Assembly: GCA_014549065.1 (NCBI GenBank)
Contig: JACDOX010000007.1
Location: 10,027,648 to 10,091,647 of the forward strand
DNA: 64,000 bases
Origin: Cardinalis cardinalis
Taxonomy: Eukaryota; Chordata; Aves; Passeriformes; Cardinalidae
Direction of reading: 5' to 3'
Part shown: one piece after another, positions 22,739 to 35,942 of the stretch
Position numbering within the stretch: position 1 is the first letter of the stretch
How the letters are laid out: every line of letters begins with the position of its first letter
Program-made: the position numbers and the translations under genes
The notes under the pieces: generated by a model
Told to the model about the DNA's origin: nothing
Database searches by the model: none
What the model saw: the letters and a program-made list of their open reading frames with translations, nothing else

Positions 22739-25700
22739 TGAATCAGAGTTTGAATTTTTAGCAATGTGAGTGTAGATTTACACCAGGAGAGCTTAGATCA
22801 GATCATCATTAGTCGTGTCTAGCATTTTTTTCAACTCGTGTCAAAAATGCTTCTTTCACCTTAATGATGCTACTTCCAATTTCATGTATCTTCAGCCCTT
22901 CCATTATCAGCTCTTCTGATATTTCTTTGTCAACTCAGATTTTCTTGCTGTCATTTTCCTCTTGCTTTCTAATCATAGATTTAGGCACAGTTCTCGTTGT
23001 CCTTGTCAACCTTGGACTGATGAGCAATTTCACAAAATGAGAATCAAATGTAATACCATTTTATATTTTCACATTCAGAAGTATATTTTAAGATAAATGT
23101 AAATTTCTGTTACTTTGTTGTGTTAATATATTCCACAGCCCTTTAATATTTCACACTTTTACCTTTTTTATGTTTCATGGTCTTAATTCAATGAATGACC
23201 AGAAAATAGGGGAAAAAAATACAAAACTTATCAAGTCTTTTACAGTTGTAGCTTGGTATCTTTTTGCAGTGGATTTCACATCCTGCTTTCAAAATAACTG
23301 AACGACAGCATGAATGAGAATGTTACTTACCAGGACAAGTGAACTGAAAATACAAAAGAGAATAAGAAATATTTCAATGGAACATACGTATTACTCCATT
23401 GTTGTGTAGTTATATTGTGTACAGTAACTTCTGACTGTATTTGAAAAGAGATAACTATCTGTGAATTAATCAGAGTCAATTCAACTGTATTAAGTGTAGT
23501 TTACCTTATGCTTATAAATCTGGCCCATAATCCAATTTACTCTCACTTTTATATTTTAATTCATGCATGATCTGACAGATTTGATAATCTCAGTTACCAC
23601 AATTAATTTCTCCTTTCAGAAAATAATGCATGAAGCATCAGATTTATTTAACTGACCTAAATAGTTTAAATCAAGTCTAATGTAAAAGTTGTCAGGAAAA
23701 AACATGCCTTTTATTTTTTAAGCTGGCATGTAGGAGGTGTGTTACTATTTCTGGTATGTGATAACAGGATCAGACAAGATGTAGTCCTTTACTATGGAAG
23801 CAAGAGGCCCATACTCAAGTTATTTTAATTTTAATAAGAGGAAATTATATTTATTATTTGGAATTGTTAAATATTGAGTGTTGGACAGGGAATTTGTCAA
23901 ATTAATTGAATTAGTGCATGTACTCATTTGTATTATTTGATTATGTCAACTAGGAGGAAGCATACTCCTTCTGTGAATAATTTGATTCTTCTGTCGCTTT
24001 GCTTCAACCAACAATGAAAATAGTTTGTTTCCCATTTTACATATCAAATCCCATCAATATTTCAAGAATCTTTTCATCCCAAGCCCCATTTTACACGAAT
24101 CTTTATTCATCAATCTGACCTGCTTCAGGAGGTTTTTTTTACTGGCACTCAATACCAACTCTTTGGTGGCAGATGAATCAAAAGTGTAGGTCCCTTGAGA
24201 CAGGGATTGTCCTGGATCATTTAGAGGTGCTTTCAAGTGTTTTATTTGTACTAATAGTCTTCCAAACCTGTCCCAGACTTACTTCACCCTGGCCCTGAGC
24301 CTGGGGCATCTCCTGTTCAGGGTGACAGGGGATGGGCAAGGAGCCGCAGCCACCAGCAGCAGTGGTGAACACTCCCAGTTTGCTTCAGGCTAGATCATCT
24401 GGGTTAGTGTAAACAGTTTCAATATATTTTCTCTTCAGTGAGGTAGAGCCTGTGAACTTTTCCTCCTCCAGATTACTGGTTGTAGCAACCTCTGACAGGG
24501 AGGCATTGCCTCACAGTGAGAGTTAGAGAGGGGCAGATGCCTCCTTTTAGGCCAAAGAAGGGTCCAAAGTTTAAGTTTGGTAGTGAGCAAGTGATTTCAG
24601 GTTGGTGCAGTGCAGTTGTGCAAACTTCTGGATAGCATGGAATGGCTCCTTTCCCCTTACCTTAAATTGTACTAGGGTTGCTGAATCTGCCCTGTGGGAT
24701 TTTGACATCCAGATTCAGAGACAAGAAGTAGGAAGCCCAAGAGAGTCTCAAAATTACTGCAGATAAAGATAAACCATAATCAGCATTTAATCTACCAAAT
24801 TTGGTAAAACTTTGAAAATGGAATCACCATTCTGGCTTGCCTTTAGTCCTTTCTCAGCAAGTAGTAGGGGTGTTCTTTTCTCTTGCTCTGTGTGGGGTAA
24901 TAGGAGATAGCTAACATCTCTTTTTTTTCTTTGGGAAAATCAATGGTGGCAAAACGTCAAAAGCTTCTGAGAATATGCAACACCTCAGCCTTGAATTGCA
25001 GTGTGACAATTTCTTATGTGGAAAAACCCTTCTTGAATTTTCTGAATATATACATGAAAGCTATTACAGGAAGTGAGGGGAGGGAAGCCACGAGGAAGCA
25101 ATAGAGACAAACTGATTTGAAGTTTTCTTAAGACACATTTTTCTGTGAAGTTTCCATGCCTTTCCCATAGGAAATAGATTAGTGGTATCAATGGAGAGAG
25201 TAGTATTTGAGGTGAAGGTGTTTTGCTACTTTAAAAAGCACCACCAAACAGGATAGAGATCAATTCAGAATAATTTTACGGGGGAAAAAAAAGGGAGTAA
25301 AAAATGCAGGAGCTCTACTACTACAGAGCTTGTAGGGACCCTTAGAAGTTTCTGGTGTTAATTGGTCAAAGTGTTGTTGTTTTATATCAAAATGCATAGT
25401 ATAATGTGCTGACTTGTTGGGAAATTGGATGTGATATGAAAAACTTCTTTGTTAAAATTCTTGGCTCATGATGGACCGCACATGGTGTCAGAAATAAAAG
25501 AGGATTTTAAAAAGTGCTCACCAGCAGTAGAAGGCAGGTAGACAGGTGGAGGTACTCTGTTTCTTGTAAGATTCTGAAGCAGAAAATTTTTTTCAGTTTT
25601 TAAGTATCCCAGAAAGAGGAGGCTGACTATGAAACTATATTGTGGGAATCTGAGAAGTATTTTGTCCCATCTGAAAATACATGAATGTATACAGAAAAAG

Positions 25701-26365
25701 ATGCATTTTGGCAGAGATTGTGTGAATGGGAGAGAAACATAGAGAAGCTTCTGGCTGATATAAGACTGTAGTGCTAGGCTTACAATTTTCAGTACCTGTA
25801 TCTTGAATAAGAGAACAGATCTTGAAAAGAGGAGACACAGAATTAAGCTATGATTAAAGCAAATAGAATTTACCAATCAAACCAAGCAATGTAATACAAG
25901 CCCTTAATTTGTGGATGGTTTGCAATCTGGACATGACAGAAAATTCACAACATTAAAAGAACTGAGGGTTTAGCTGGAAAGGCATGAAAACCTCAAAGAG
26001 AGACTTCACAAATAAATACCACAAGAGCAGCACAAGCTGAAAGCAAATGGGACATTTCTTATTCCTAACTGCAATACAGGAGACCAATTAATGAGCTGTC
26101 AGAAACAGTTACTTCCCAACTAGAGGAAAAGCCATAGGTAGCGGAGGGTAAGGAAGCAAAATTAAAGACTTAGGGAAGGAGGATTATGTTGCTAAGTGCA
26201 TTTTTTTCCTGGATGTATGGGTAAAGAATTCTCAAAGATACAGATTTTAATATTGCAGGGAAAACTTAATATGCCTTCTTTAATAAAAAAGACATGATCC
26301 CTTAGCTTATGCCTGAATTTGTTATGAGCAAGATATCAGACAAGAGCTCTAATGTTTTTGTACAG
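22739..26365. other. Unique AT-rich DNA, no gene seen
   Basis: No exon or repeat family was recognised. The longest open frame (25466-25876, minus) is hydrophobic and low-complexity, without domain features. Confidence 0.5.
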
Positions 26366-26470
26366 CAGCATTTTTTCTTTTGGTTTTTTGGTTGGGGTTT
26401 TTGTGGATTTTTTGCTTTGTTTTTGATTTGGGTTGGTTTTGGTTTGTTTTGTTTAGGGCTTTTTTGGCAA
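26366..26470. repeat. T/G-rich low-complexity tract
   Basis: Mostly T and G on the plus strand (GGTTTTTTGG, GTTTTG words). It is the complement in composition of the A/C-rich blocks at 12.1-12.9 kb and 29.7 kb. Confidence 0.85.
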
Positions 26471-27949
26471 TAAAGCGTCTCAGGGCCTTTGACCCTAAGT
26501 TGGTTTGATACAGACTGGTGTTTGCCTCAGCCTTGGAAGTCACTGGGTAATCGCTGAAGTTGGGATATCTGTGTTCCTGCTTTGACAAGTACAAAGCCCA
26601 AGGAGGTGGCATGGGGCTGGGCAGTAGGAAATAAAAATCAAGGCCAGTAGATGAGCAAGGTCATTGCAAGGGAAACTGACAGCTTCTGTCACCTTTAGAT
26701 CAGTAGCTTTACCTGGATGCCTTTCCTGGGTCTATGGACACAACCAGGGCTGCTTCTCCCCTTCTGCACATCGTGCCATATTTCTTTCTAAGGATGGGGG
26801 ATCCTAGAAAAAGGGAGCATTTACAGCTACTTCAGTGTGTAGGAAATGGCATAAGGTCTTTGTCAAGACAAATGTTTTTTTTTTTAGTCAGCATCATTTT
26901 CTTTTGTAAAATTAGTGGTATATGCCTTTAATGCTGCTTTCCAGGTGTTTTGTAAACAAATGTTTTAATCAGGAATAGGGTTTTATAAGCACTTTATAGT
27001 GTGACAGCAAAATCTATGAATAAATTCAAAACAAGACAAAATATTTCTTCATGTAAGCTGAAATCAAGCTTCAGACCTATGGCCACCATAAGGAGTCCAA
27101 TGCCAGGACAGTCCCAAGACGGGAGTGAAGGTCCATGTGGTTATCAGCTACCTGGTGCTAGTCTAAATCTTCCATCTTGCATTGCTGCTACAGGATGGTG
27201 TTTATACCTTAGCAAACATGGAAACACCACACTGGTTTGGAGAACTTGCAGTAGTCTCAGGTCAGGAGAAAGCAGGCATTCCTCAGGCCTGTACGCTGGA
27301 AGGATGCAGCCCACATGGCTTCCAGCTACAAATGGGCTGGTGGAAGCTCAGCAGGCTTCTACTGCACCTGTCTGTGCTTGGATGTGAGCCAGTCCTGTGG
27401 TCAATCTTTTAGTTAGTCAGTAGAGGACATGGTCATGGAGCTGAGGAGCCCAGAGGTGGCATATCTGGGACAGATAACTTTGGAGCAGTCATTGGTAGCA
27501 AACAGAGGCGCTCAGATGCAATGTTGTGGGGAGCACAGCTTGCAAGGCTAGGGCCATATATCAGATTATTAACATCAAGAATAGCTTTAATTAATAATTC
27601 AGTGCTGATTTAATTTAGAAAATTCCAGAAGTGCCCAGCAAACCTGGAAAAAAAAGCCTGAAATCTTGTTAGGTTGCTGGAGGAGGATGGGCAGATCCAG
27701 GCAGGAAGCAGGTCTCCCATTCCACAGAGCAGTACATAACTATGATTTTGACCTAAAATAACCAACTGACTATCTGCATATTAAAAGCAATCCAAACTCC
27801 CATTCTGACTCATTGATCTTACTTCATATTTAGCATAATTGCTAAATACGCATAATGTGAGGCATTTCCAAGGTCTTTTTTTCTCATCTGGTTTTCCACT
27901 TTCAAATGGAAGGTGAGGTCCCTCTATCCTAATGATCCCCTTGCCTTGA
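26471..27949. other. Unique DNA, no gene seen
   Basis: No exon or repeat family was recognised. Near 27550-27610 there is an AT-rich patch with TTAATTAATAATT words. Confidence 0.45.
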
Positions 27950-28151
27950 GGATGTGAGGCAAGGGGCACAAACTGAAACATATGGAAATCCTCCTGGACA
28001 TCAGAAAATACTTTTTTTTTATTTTGGTGAAGGTGGTTGTACACTGGAACAGTGTTCAACAGAGAAACTGTGGAGTCTCCTTCCTTTGAGATGTTGCAAA
28101 GCCATCTGGACACAGTCCTGGACAACCAGCTCTAGATGGCCTTGCTTGAGC
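27950..28151 (+). mobile_element. CR1 LINE 3' fragment lacking the tail
   Basis: Plus-strand CR1 blocks in order: 'GGGGCACAAACTGAAACATATGG', 'GGACATCAGAAAATACTTTTTTT', 'GGTTGTACACTGGAACAG', 'GTGGAGTCTCCTTCCTTTGAG', 'CATCTGGACACAGTCCTGGAC' and 'CTTGCTTGAG'. The terminal 'GGTTGGAC...ATTCTGTG' part is missing, so the copy is truncated at both ends. Confidence 0.88.
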
Positions 28152-29690
28152 CATGACATGAACCAAAAAACATCAGGTCAAGTTAGAAATGAAGCACCCA
28201 GCTTGAGTCCATCATTTGATCTAAGCTGGGAGTAGTATTTCTTACACCACTGCTATGGATCATGGGTTTTCATAAACAAATAGCATTCAGATTCCAGGTA
28301 ATTATGTTAATGCTGCAATTAGTTTGGGGTTTTCTTGTCAAAATGATGATTCAAATTTTTTTAATCCACATATGCATTTTCCTGAAATTTCCTCAGCTCC
28401 CTCCGTTTATACACCTCAGTCAAGTGTAAAATTAAACAAAAGCAGTGAGAAAATTATGCTCAAAGAAAGCAAAACACATCTGGAAGAATAAGTCACTGTA
28501 TTTTTCTTAATGCATTGTAGTCAAAGGCTGAGAAGTGGAAAATAGAAATCCCATTACATTTTGTGAAAGCTCTTCTGCTGGCAGAGGTGAAACTAATAAG
28601 GCTGGAAAATCTTTATGATAAATATTTAATAAAACTTCATAGGCACATGATTTACTGCATTATCATTCCTCAAAAAAGGAAATAAGGAAGACCCTCTACT
28701 TGCAAAGACTATGCATTCCTTTAATAATTGCAAACCACAAACCTCCCCACTCGTCACAATTGTGTGGGTGTGAAATGGAATTATCCTCTATTTTTCAGTT
28801 GTCTGTAACCCATACCTGACCAGTACTCCCTAACCTAAAGGGCTGAAATCTGATGAAAATTTACCTGCATTGGTAGGGAATAGAAGCAGTTTCTTGGTGG
28901 AGAGGACAGCTCACTAGTAAGTCATAAATCATAATGTTCCTCTCAAAGCAGTCAGAGTTCATCCACTCAGCATGGGTAATCATTCTCATTTTAATAGATA
29001 TTCTCCATGCAGGAGAACATAATTTGTCTGGATAACATAATTTTATTCATTCGATGTGTATATAAACCTGCACACTTTATTGTATGTAATTAAAGAAATC
29101 AGTGAGTGTATTTATTAAAAAACCTACAAGGTTCTATCTCTTTAAGTAAAGATGTTAGAAGTTGCTGTTTTAAGCTTCATTAAGATTTTTATGAAACAGA
29201 AAAGTGCTTCTGGCATTGTATGGCTCTGCAGAAAATCTTTGATATGCATATTAGCATCAATTTATGCATAGATTTAGGTGCCTGTTTAATTAAAGGGATT
29301 TTTCATATGCTCTTTTGTGGGGGGTGAGTCTGTTTAAAAGACTAACAGGGAATTTTGAATGGAATGAAAGATCATTTGGTACCATTGCAAGACGGTGTAC
29401 CTAAAAGAGACAGCTCTCCATAGTGATTAAACACATGAAATTGCCAAAAGTGCAGTGATTCATGGAAATAGCTTGTATGACTTTTTTACCCTGCCATGAA
29501 TTTCCATGGATTGATTAACTGATGGTTTTAAGCCTGTTAATTAAGATGTTTGAAAATTGATGCCTTCTGTGTATTCACATAGTATGCCTTAAGTAGGATT
29601 AAACTCCACCAAAAAATCATCCTCTAGTTCCCAGTAAGATTTATCATATTCTTAAACAGTCAGAATGCTGTGGGGAAAGTAAAAAATACT
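28152..29690. other. AT-rich DNA with POU/homeodomain-type motifs, no gene seen
   Basis: No exon or repeat was recognised. At 29241-29270 there are several ATGCATA/ATTAGCAT words resembling POU octamer half-sites, followed by TTTAATTAAA near 29285-29294. This could be a conserved regulatory element, but conservation cannot be judged from one sequence. A hairpin with ATTCCACA arms lies near 29889-29911, in the next stretch. Confidence 0.35.
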
Positions 29691-29765
29691 ATAGAAAAAA
29701 AAAAAACAACTAACTAACCAACCAACCAAAAAAACCCCAAAACCAAAAGAACCAAACCAACAGCT
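29691..29765. repeat. A/C-rich low-complexity tract
   Basis: Poly-A followed by (AACC/AACT)-type words and CCCCAAAACC. It is similar in composition to the tracts at 12.1-12.9 kb. Confidence 0.88.
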
Positions 29766-32728
29766 GCTTATTACTTTTTTTTTGTCACAGTGTTGGTGAG
29801 GAATGAGATTCTATTCTGCTACAACCTCAAGATAGTGAGAGAAAAAGATGAGAACTATAAAAATAATCCCAAGTGACATTTTCTCCCAAATTCCACAATA
29901 AATGTGGAATGATTGTGCAGTAAATTGTGGAGAAAAATACACCTGTTGTGGAATAGCTGGTTAGGACAAGGATATGTACAATAGTTGTTTGCTGTTAAAG
30001 AAAAGTCTATTTTTGTCCTATAGAATGGAGAAACTCTTCAAGAATAGTTCATCTATGTGAAAATGTGACACAGGAAGACCTAAAAAGCAAGGTCTGTGCA
30101 TGGCAAAATGATTTGTTAGAAGAACTGAGCCCTAGGGAGGGTAGAGCAGTGAATGGCACAGGGCATGAGGAAGCAGTAAGTAATTTCTTTGTCTTTAACT
30201 AGCAGTGACACCACCCCGTCTTGTTCCAGACAGTTTTGTGCATCATATTGGCATGAGAAGGAAACAGAAAAGGTGTAAAAGAAATCTTCCAAAAACCTTT
30301 CCTGGTTTAAGATGTTGAAGGCCCCGGCCTAGATATTTGAGATATTTATGATGATATTTACAGCTGTTAAAACTCACATTCTAATCTTTAAATGTCAGTC
30401 TATCCTGGCACTCGCAACAAGGCAGCGGTTTTGGAACAATGATACTTCAATGCTAAAAGAAACTCAGTGTAACCCTTCCCCAAGAATTATGATGAAGTGG
30501 AGGACTGCACTCAGCAGCAGGGAGTCACTAATGACCATTTCTGTCCTCACCAGTAAATAGCACAGCAGTTAATGGAAATTACTTTTGAGTATTTCTCAAG
30601 ACAGTTGAATGAAGAAACCAGCCAAAAACACATTTAAATCTCCTCTTGCTTAATTAACATGCATCTGGCAAACACGTAACATTGTAAATACCATATTATC
30701 TCAGATACTGTAAAAGAAGAACAGTGAGTAGATTGATACTGATACAGATAGGGAGATAAATTAGCTTGATTGATGATCTCCTGGTGTTTGTCACTCCCAA
30801 CCATTGTAATTACAGCTACATTTAAATACTTGGCAGTATGCAAATCACAATTTAAAGTAAATAGTTGAAATACATGTGTCTGAGGAATTGGTTCAAACCG
30901 TATATCAAGAGAGAGATAGAAAGGAAAAGGGAGATTTGATGCATTCTCTAAAAATTTGTTTTTAAAATGGGGGAAAGTTTTACTGTAGGGAAAACAATAC
31001 GATATTGCCTCTTTTTTTTTTTATAGGTTCTTCATTTTGTAAGAGTTGATTTCTAAAGCAAATCCTCAGGAGTTTCAGAGAAAAAGAATTCTTTACGGCT
31101 GTTTTGATTAAGCACCTGTAAAACTGAAATTTGCAAAATAACATTACTTTTGGAAGCACAGGTCTATGATTGCTTAACATAAAAACTTTCAGATGTGACC
31201 TTCAATGCAATGTAGAACTGCACTGATTTTCCAGTCCAGCATTGCTGAAATGCCCTGGGCTTTAAGAGAATTAAGTATGCCACAGCAAAGCTGGGATGGT
31301 GTCCTTTTTGGAAGACTGTACTGTCAGGCATATTGTGAGGAACTGTGCAGAAAACTTACCTCTGGCATGGGGCTCAGTGGTGTGACAATTGACTTTGTGT
31401 GGTTGGAAGAAGTCCTGAGAAAAGGAAGGACTTGAAAAGGTGCTGATCATTCCCAAATCACAAGAAGCATTGCCTGCAGGTGGGTGTAGGTGCACTGATG
31501 AGGGACTGAATCTTTGAGATGGGACTAAGCAAAACCATAGGAACAACGTCATTCAGGAGAAGGAACAGACAGTTTCCATAAAAGTCATTTTCAAAAGCTG
31601 TGGACCAGAAAGAACATAAAAAAGAGCTGGCTTCTATTTGGTGATTTTTTTTTTTTTTGTGTCTACCAAACTGCTTTGGATGGAGAAATCCTTCTACCAT
31701 TTATTTATGTGTAGCATCTATCAAAAGGGAGAGGTCTCGAAACCTTATTATTGTGGGATACAGGGTATGTCTGAAGAGCACGTTGGTAGGTACTGTGTGA
31801 TAAATGTGATGGCTTTTGATACCTGCTCCCAAATCCCTGTCCAGAATTTCTAGGCAGTGCCTTCCTCTGGCTACAGATCCTGCAGAAACCCCTCTGACCT
31901 CCCCTTTCTCCTGTTATTCTGTAAGCACCTTGCTATTCCCACACAAATGGTGCTGCCATACTGATTGATGATCCAGTGGGTGACCCCAGAGCTCCAGCCT
32001 GACTCAATAATTTTCTGGGGCATAGTGGCCTTGGATGAGTGCATTAACATCCATAGGTGTTCCTGTCTGTGGGACTAAGAATACCACTCCCGCTGTATTT
32101 TCCCATCTGCAATAGCACACTTCTGATATGCTGTTTTCTTCCACCTCTCACTACCTAAAGCTCCTTTTTGTCCTGTGCTGGCATGTTTTTTCCCCTCCTC
32201 TACCTCAGTAGAGAAGCTAGAGCTTAAGTCATCTCCATTAATATAAAGTCTCCAAGGCTTCCTCTTCCTGTAGCTGATATCAGGACCGGTGTAGATGATT
32301 TGCAATATATTCACTTTCAGAGTAAGCAGTCAAAGCCCTGACAGATGAAGTCCTTTCAGAAAAGGAAAGGCCAAGACTCTGGGGCAGTTCACGTGACTCA
32401 CTGGTCGTTAACTGAAGACCCTGTGGCCCTTGCTTCTCCTAGCTCATTAGTAGACTTCCAGATTCCCAAGAGAGTTTGCATTGCAAAAGAGCCAGGTGCT
32501 GAGGAGTTTGCAAGCCAGTAATCTTTGAGCTTCCAAGATTCTGCCCCTCCATCATTTTGTTGGCAGGTGATGAAGGCTCTTTGACGGCTGCCTGACCAGC
32601 ATGCTATAGGTGAGGTGGGAATGCAAGATCTTACAGAGGTCCTCTTCACACAGCTTCCCAGGCAGCCTTCAGAGCTAACAAACAAATTAACAAAAGGTAA
32701 ATGCTTACCTCCCAGTAGGAAGATCAAG
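29766..32728. other. Unrecognised sequence, no gene seen
   Basis: No exon was recognised. The segment 31860-32730 is less AT-rich than its surroundings and may be an unassigned repeat, but I could not match it to retroviral coding sequence. The open frame 32398-32868 (minus) runs into the adjacent LTR and has no viral domain that I can see. Confidence 0.45.
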
Positions 32729-32733
32729 ACAAT

Positions 32734-33607
32734 TGTACAGGGTTGACCCTGGCTGGATTCCAGGCACCAAAGCCTCTCTCTCACTCCCCTCCACAGCTGA
32801 ACAGGGGAGAGAAAATGTAACAAACGTTTCATGAGTTGAGATAAGGAATGTGAGAAAGCACTCACCAAATACTGTCATCACAGGCAAAACAGGCTCAAAT
32901 TAGAGATATTAATTGAATTTATTACTAACAAAATCAGGGCAAGATAATAAGAAGTAAAATAAAATCTTAAAAACACCTTCTCCCCACCTCTCTCTCCCTT
33001 CTCCCCCAGGGATGCAGGTGAACAGGGAGTGGGGATCATGGTCGGCTCATTGCACATTGTTTCTCCCTCTGCTCAGGGAGAGGAGTCCTTGTCCTGCTCC
33101 AACATGGGCTCCCTCCCATAGGAGACAGTTCACCATGAACTTCTCCAGCATGAGTGCATCCCACAGGCAGCAGCTCTCTACAAACTGCTGCAACCTGGAT
33201 CACTCTTTCATGGACTATGGGTGCTTCTCTGCACCCCTGTGGATCTCCATGGGCTGCAGGGGCACAGCTTCACCTTGGTCATCACCATGGGCTGCCGAGG
33301 AATCCCAGCACCTCCTCCCTCTCCACCGACCTTGGTGTCTGCAGAGTTCGTCTCACATGTTCTTACCCTGCTGTTCTCTTGCCAAAATTACAATTGTGTG
33401 ATATCTTTTTTTCCTTCTTCTTAAATATGTTATCATAGAGGAGTTGCCACCAGTTCTGATTGGCCCAGCCCTGACAGCTGCATGTCCAGCTTTGGGACCG
33501 CCAGGGATTGGCTCTGCTGGACATGGAGAAAGCTTCTGGCAGTTTCTCACAGAAGCCACTCCTATAAATGCCCCCCCACCAAAGCTTGGCTATGCAAACT
33601 CAATGCA
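32734..33607 (-). mobile_element. Solo LTR of an avian ERVL-like retrovirus, minus orientation
   Basis: In plus coordinates it runs from TGTACAGGGTTGACCCTGG to ACTCAATGCA, a TG...CA element of 874 bp. Flanking 5-mers ACAAT (32729-32733) and ACAAC (33608-33612) match at 4 of 5 bases and are a likely aged target duplication. The block GAGTTGAGATAAGG is the reverse complement of the motif downstream of the polyadenylation site in the 7010 family (CTTTATCTCAAC type), so the element reads on the minus strand. A minus-strand AATAAA lies at 32918-32923. Inside are degenerate units of about 46 bp (starting 33095, 33141, 33186). No retroviral genes adjoin, so it is solo. Confidence 0.85.
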
Positions 33608-33612
33608 ACAAC

Positions 33613-35508
33613 AAAAATCAGCTCCTGTCTAAAATACAGTTACATTGATGTGCTCCTTTAGAACATCTCACTTAAGGAAGCAGTGAAGCAGAAGTGACCA
33701 GATTGTTGGCAGCATGGGAACTATCCCAGTGCCCTCATCACCACTGGGCTTAGCAGCATCATCCCACTGCTGGAAAAGCACATTTCTGACAGACCCCTTT
33801 GCCTTTCCTCAATTAAGTGGGATGAGTCTACCACCTCCTCCTGCACGGAGACTGCATCGTTGTTGCAGTGGAATTCCGAGTTGAGCCAAGATGGACTGGC
33901 ACTGTTTTCAGTGTTTCTTTTGTTCCTAGTTTACTTTAAAGTCTAATTTGCATTGTTTTTAACTCTGCTGACTAGAGGTTTTTCATCATGTTTCTGTTTC
34001 TTCCTTCTATATATTTCCTATAACTCTTACTTTCTAACTTATTTATATTCATTTCAGTCTGGTCACAGAGAAATGTGCCTCACTTAAAGGCTTACTTTCA
34101 CAAAGTAAATGCTTATTTCATAAATATTAAACAAGGAATGAAGAGTATTCTCATCAAAAGCTTATTATGAGCACTATGTTGAGAGTTTACCCCATGTTTA
34201 TACACATTTTAAAATAATGAACCACAGTCAGAACATTTATGGATAAACTCCCCATTTCATTTTAAAAATATATATACATACATATATAAATTAAATATAA
34301 TTTTGCTCCTGCTTTTTTCCCTTGTTAAGTTGCCTTTTAAGTGGTGTGGATATTTTTCCACTTTTTTAGACTTTGGATTTTTAATACAATGTGAAATAAT
34401 TCCAGTCATCTCTCAGATGCTTCTGTTTATATTTTTTTCCAACTGATTTGACTCATAGTTATTTTCAGCATTTCTAAGTTGGCCCTATTAAAGCACCAAG
34501 TCTAGAGCACACTGGTTATACAGTTATATATTCTGTTTCCACATAAGAAATTTAAATCAGACTTCATCACTCCCACTGAATTAGGCAATGCTAGCCTGAT
34601 AATCAAGGAATTTCTGTAGTATACCATGTCCTCAAGGTCAAACACTGTTACAGGTGAGGAAATGTTCACATATACTTTCACAGGTTCCAGGGGCAGAAGT
34701 GTAGTTTTTGCTGAAACATCTGTCAGATGGAGAGAAAGAACCCACAGTAATTAACTTTCATCCCTGCATGTTATGAAATAATGATTCTGGAGCTCACTCT
34801 GCACTCAGATTTGATGGAAGGAAGAACATAAACACTTTATCCATAATTGTGATTTTTCTCTTGGAATGGTGGTATGTAATGAGTGAAAACCTTTTGGTTT
34901 CAGGCAGTCAATGACTTGGGAGTGCTGGATGAGCAAGAACATCCTTCCTCTCTGGCTTTTGCTGTTTCATTCCTTAGAACAAATATATTTGAACTTATCA
35001 AGTTTTTAAAAAAACTAATAATATGCCCCCCCTTCCTGCTTCAGTAAATAAATTAAATATGGAAGGAAGCAGTCTGAATATCTCTCACCTGTTGCCTATA
35101 CATCAGCATATAAAGAGTCTTTGCAGCATGTAAAGAGTCTTCGTGTCTTCTGGTCTTTTGATTTATTTTTTCCTCAGCATTTAGATTTTGAACAAAATAG
35201 GAGCTGATTTAATTTCTGTCTTCCTTTGCTGCCCACGTACCACCGGTGGCTGTAGCTAGACTATTCTCTTGAAGATGGTCTACTTGGCACAGGAAACTAT
35301 CCTGCCTGTTTGGTTGCCTGTGCACATAAAAGGGAAAACTGCTCCACAAAGCCCAAACCTTCTCCTTTCCCATGTTAAAGTAATTAGTGCTGGTTTGCCC
35401 AAAAGTCATAAACTTAAAGTATGTTGGCATATATGTATGTTATTTTTACTCATCCGCATAAATGTGTGACTTTAGATCTGTACTTACTGTGCTTCCCAGA
35501 TATGTATT
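33613..35508. other. Unique AT-rich DNA, no gene seen
   Basis: No exon or repeat family was recognised. A short tandem duplication GCATATAAAGAGTCTTTGCA / GCATGTAAAGAGTCTTCGTG lies at about 35107-35146. Confidence 0.5.
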
Positions 35509-35855
35509 ATAGAATGATAGAATTATAGAATGGCCTGGGTTGGAAAGATCCTTAAAGGTCATGCAGTTCCAACCCCCTGCCATGGCCAGGGATGCTTTTC
35601 ACTAGACCAGGTTGCTCCGAGCCCCATCCAGCCTGGCCTTGAACACCACCAGGGACGGGGCATCCACAGTTTCTCTGGACAACTTGTTCCAGTGCCTCAG
35701 GACTTTTACAGGAAAGTATTTTTTCGTAATATCTAATCTAAAGCTACTTTTTTCAGTTTGAAGCCATTCCCCCATGTCCTCTTACTACATGCCCTTGTAA
35801 AAAGTCCCTCTTCATATTCCTTGTAGGATCCCTTCAGGTAGTGGACTCTCTCCTT
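35509..35855 (-). mobile_element. CR1 LINE 3' portion, relatively well preserved
   Basis: The left edge shows three copies of the CR1 tail word (TATAGAATGATAGAATTATAG), then 'GGTTGGAAAGATCCTTAAAGG', 'CCAACCCCCTGCCATGGCCAGG', 'CACTAGACCAGGTTGCTC', 'CCCATCCAGCCTGGCCTTGAAC', and on to 'CTACATGCCCTTGTAAAAAG' and 'CCCTTCAGGTAGTGGA'. The orientation is minus strand. It is closer to the family consensus, as I recall it, than the other CR1 copies here, and so is probably the youngest. Confidence 0.93.
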
Positions 35856-35942
35856 ATAAATCATGTATCCAAGAAACAGGGGGATACTTGTATGCAAAAA
35901 GTGCAAATTGAGCTTCTGGAACTCAGTGAACTGAGCAAAAGG

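Noticed and set aside
25466..25876. 136-residue minus-strand open frame
   Set aside because: Hydrophobic, AT-driven composition with no recognisable family and no codon signature of a gene.
32398..32868. 156-residue minus-strand open frame next to the LTR, considered as retroviral coding sequence
   Set aside because: No protease, polymerase, integrase or structural motif is visible, and the near-matching target duplication shows that the LTR is solo.
33560..33570. CTATAAATG as a plus-strand TATA box of the 32734 LTR
   Set aside because: The U5-type motif and the minus-strand polyadenylation signal show that the LTR reads on the minus strand, so this word is near its far 5' end and on the wrong strand.
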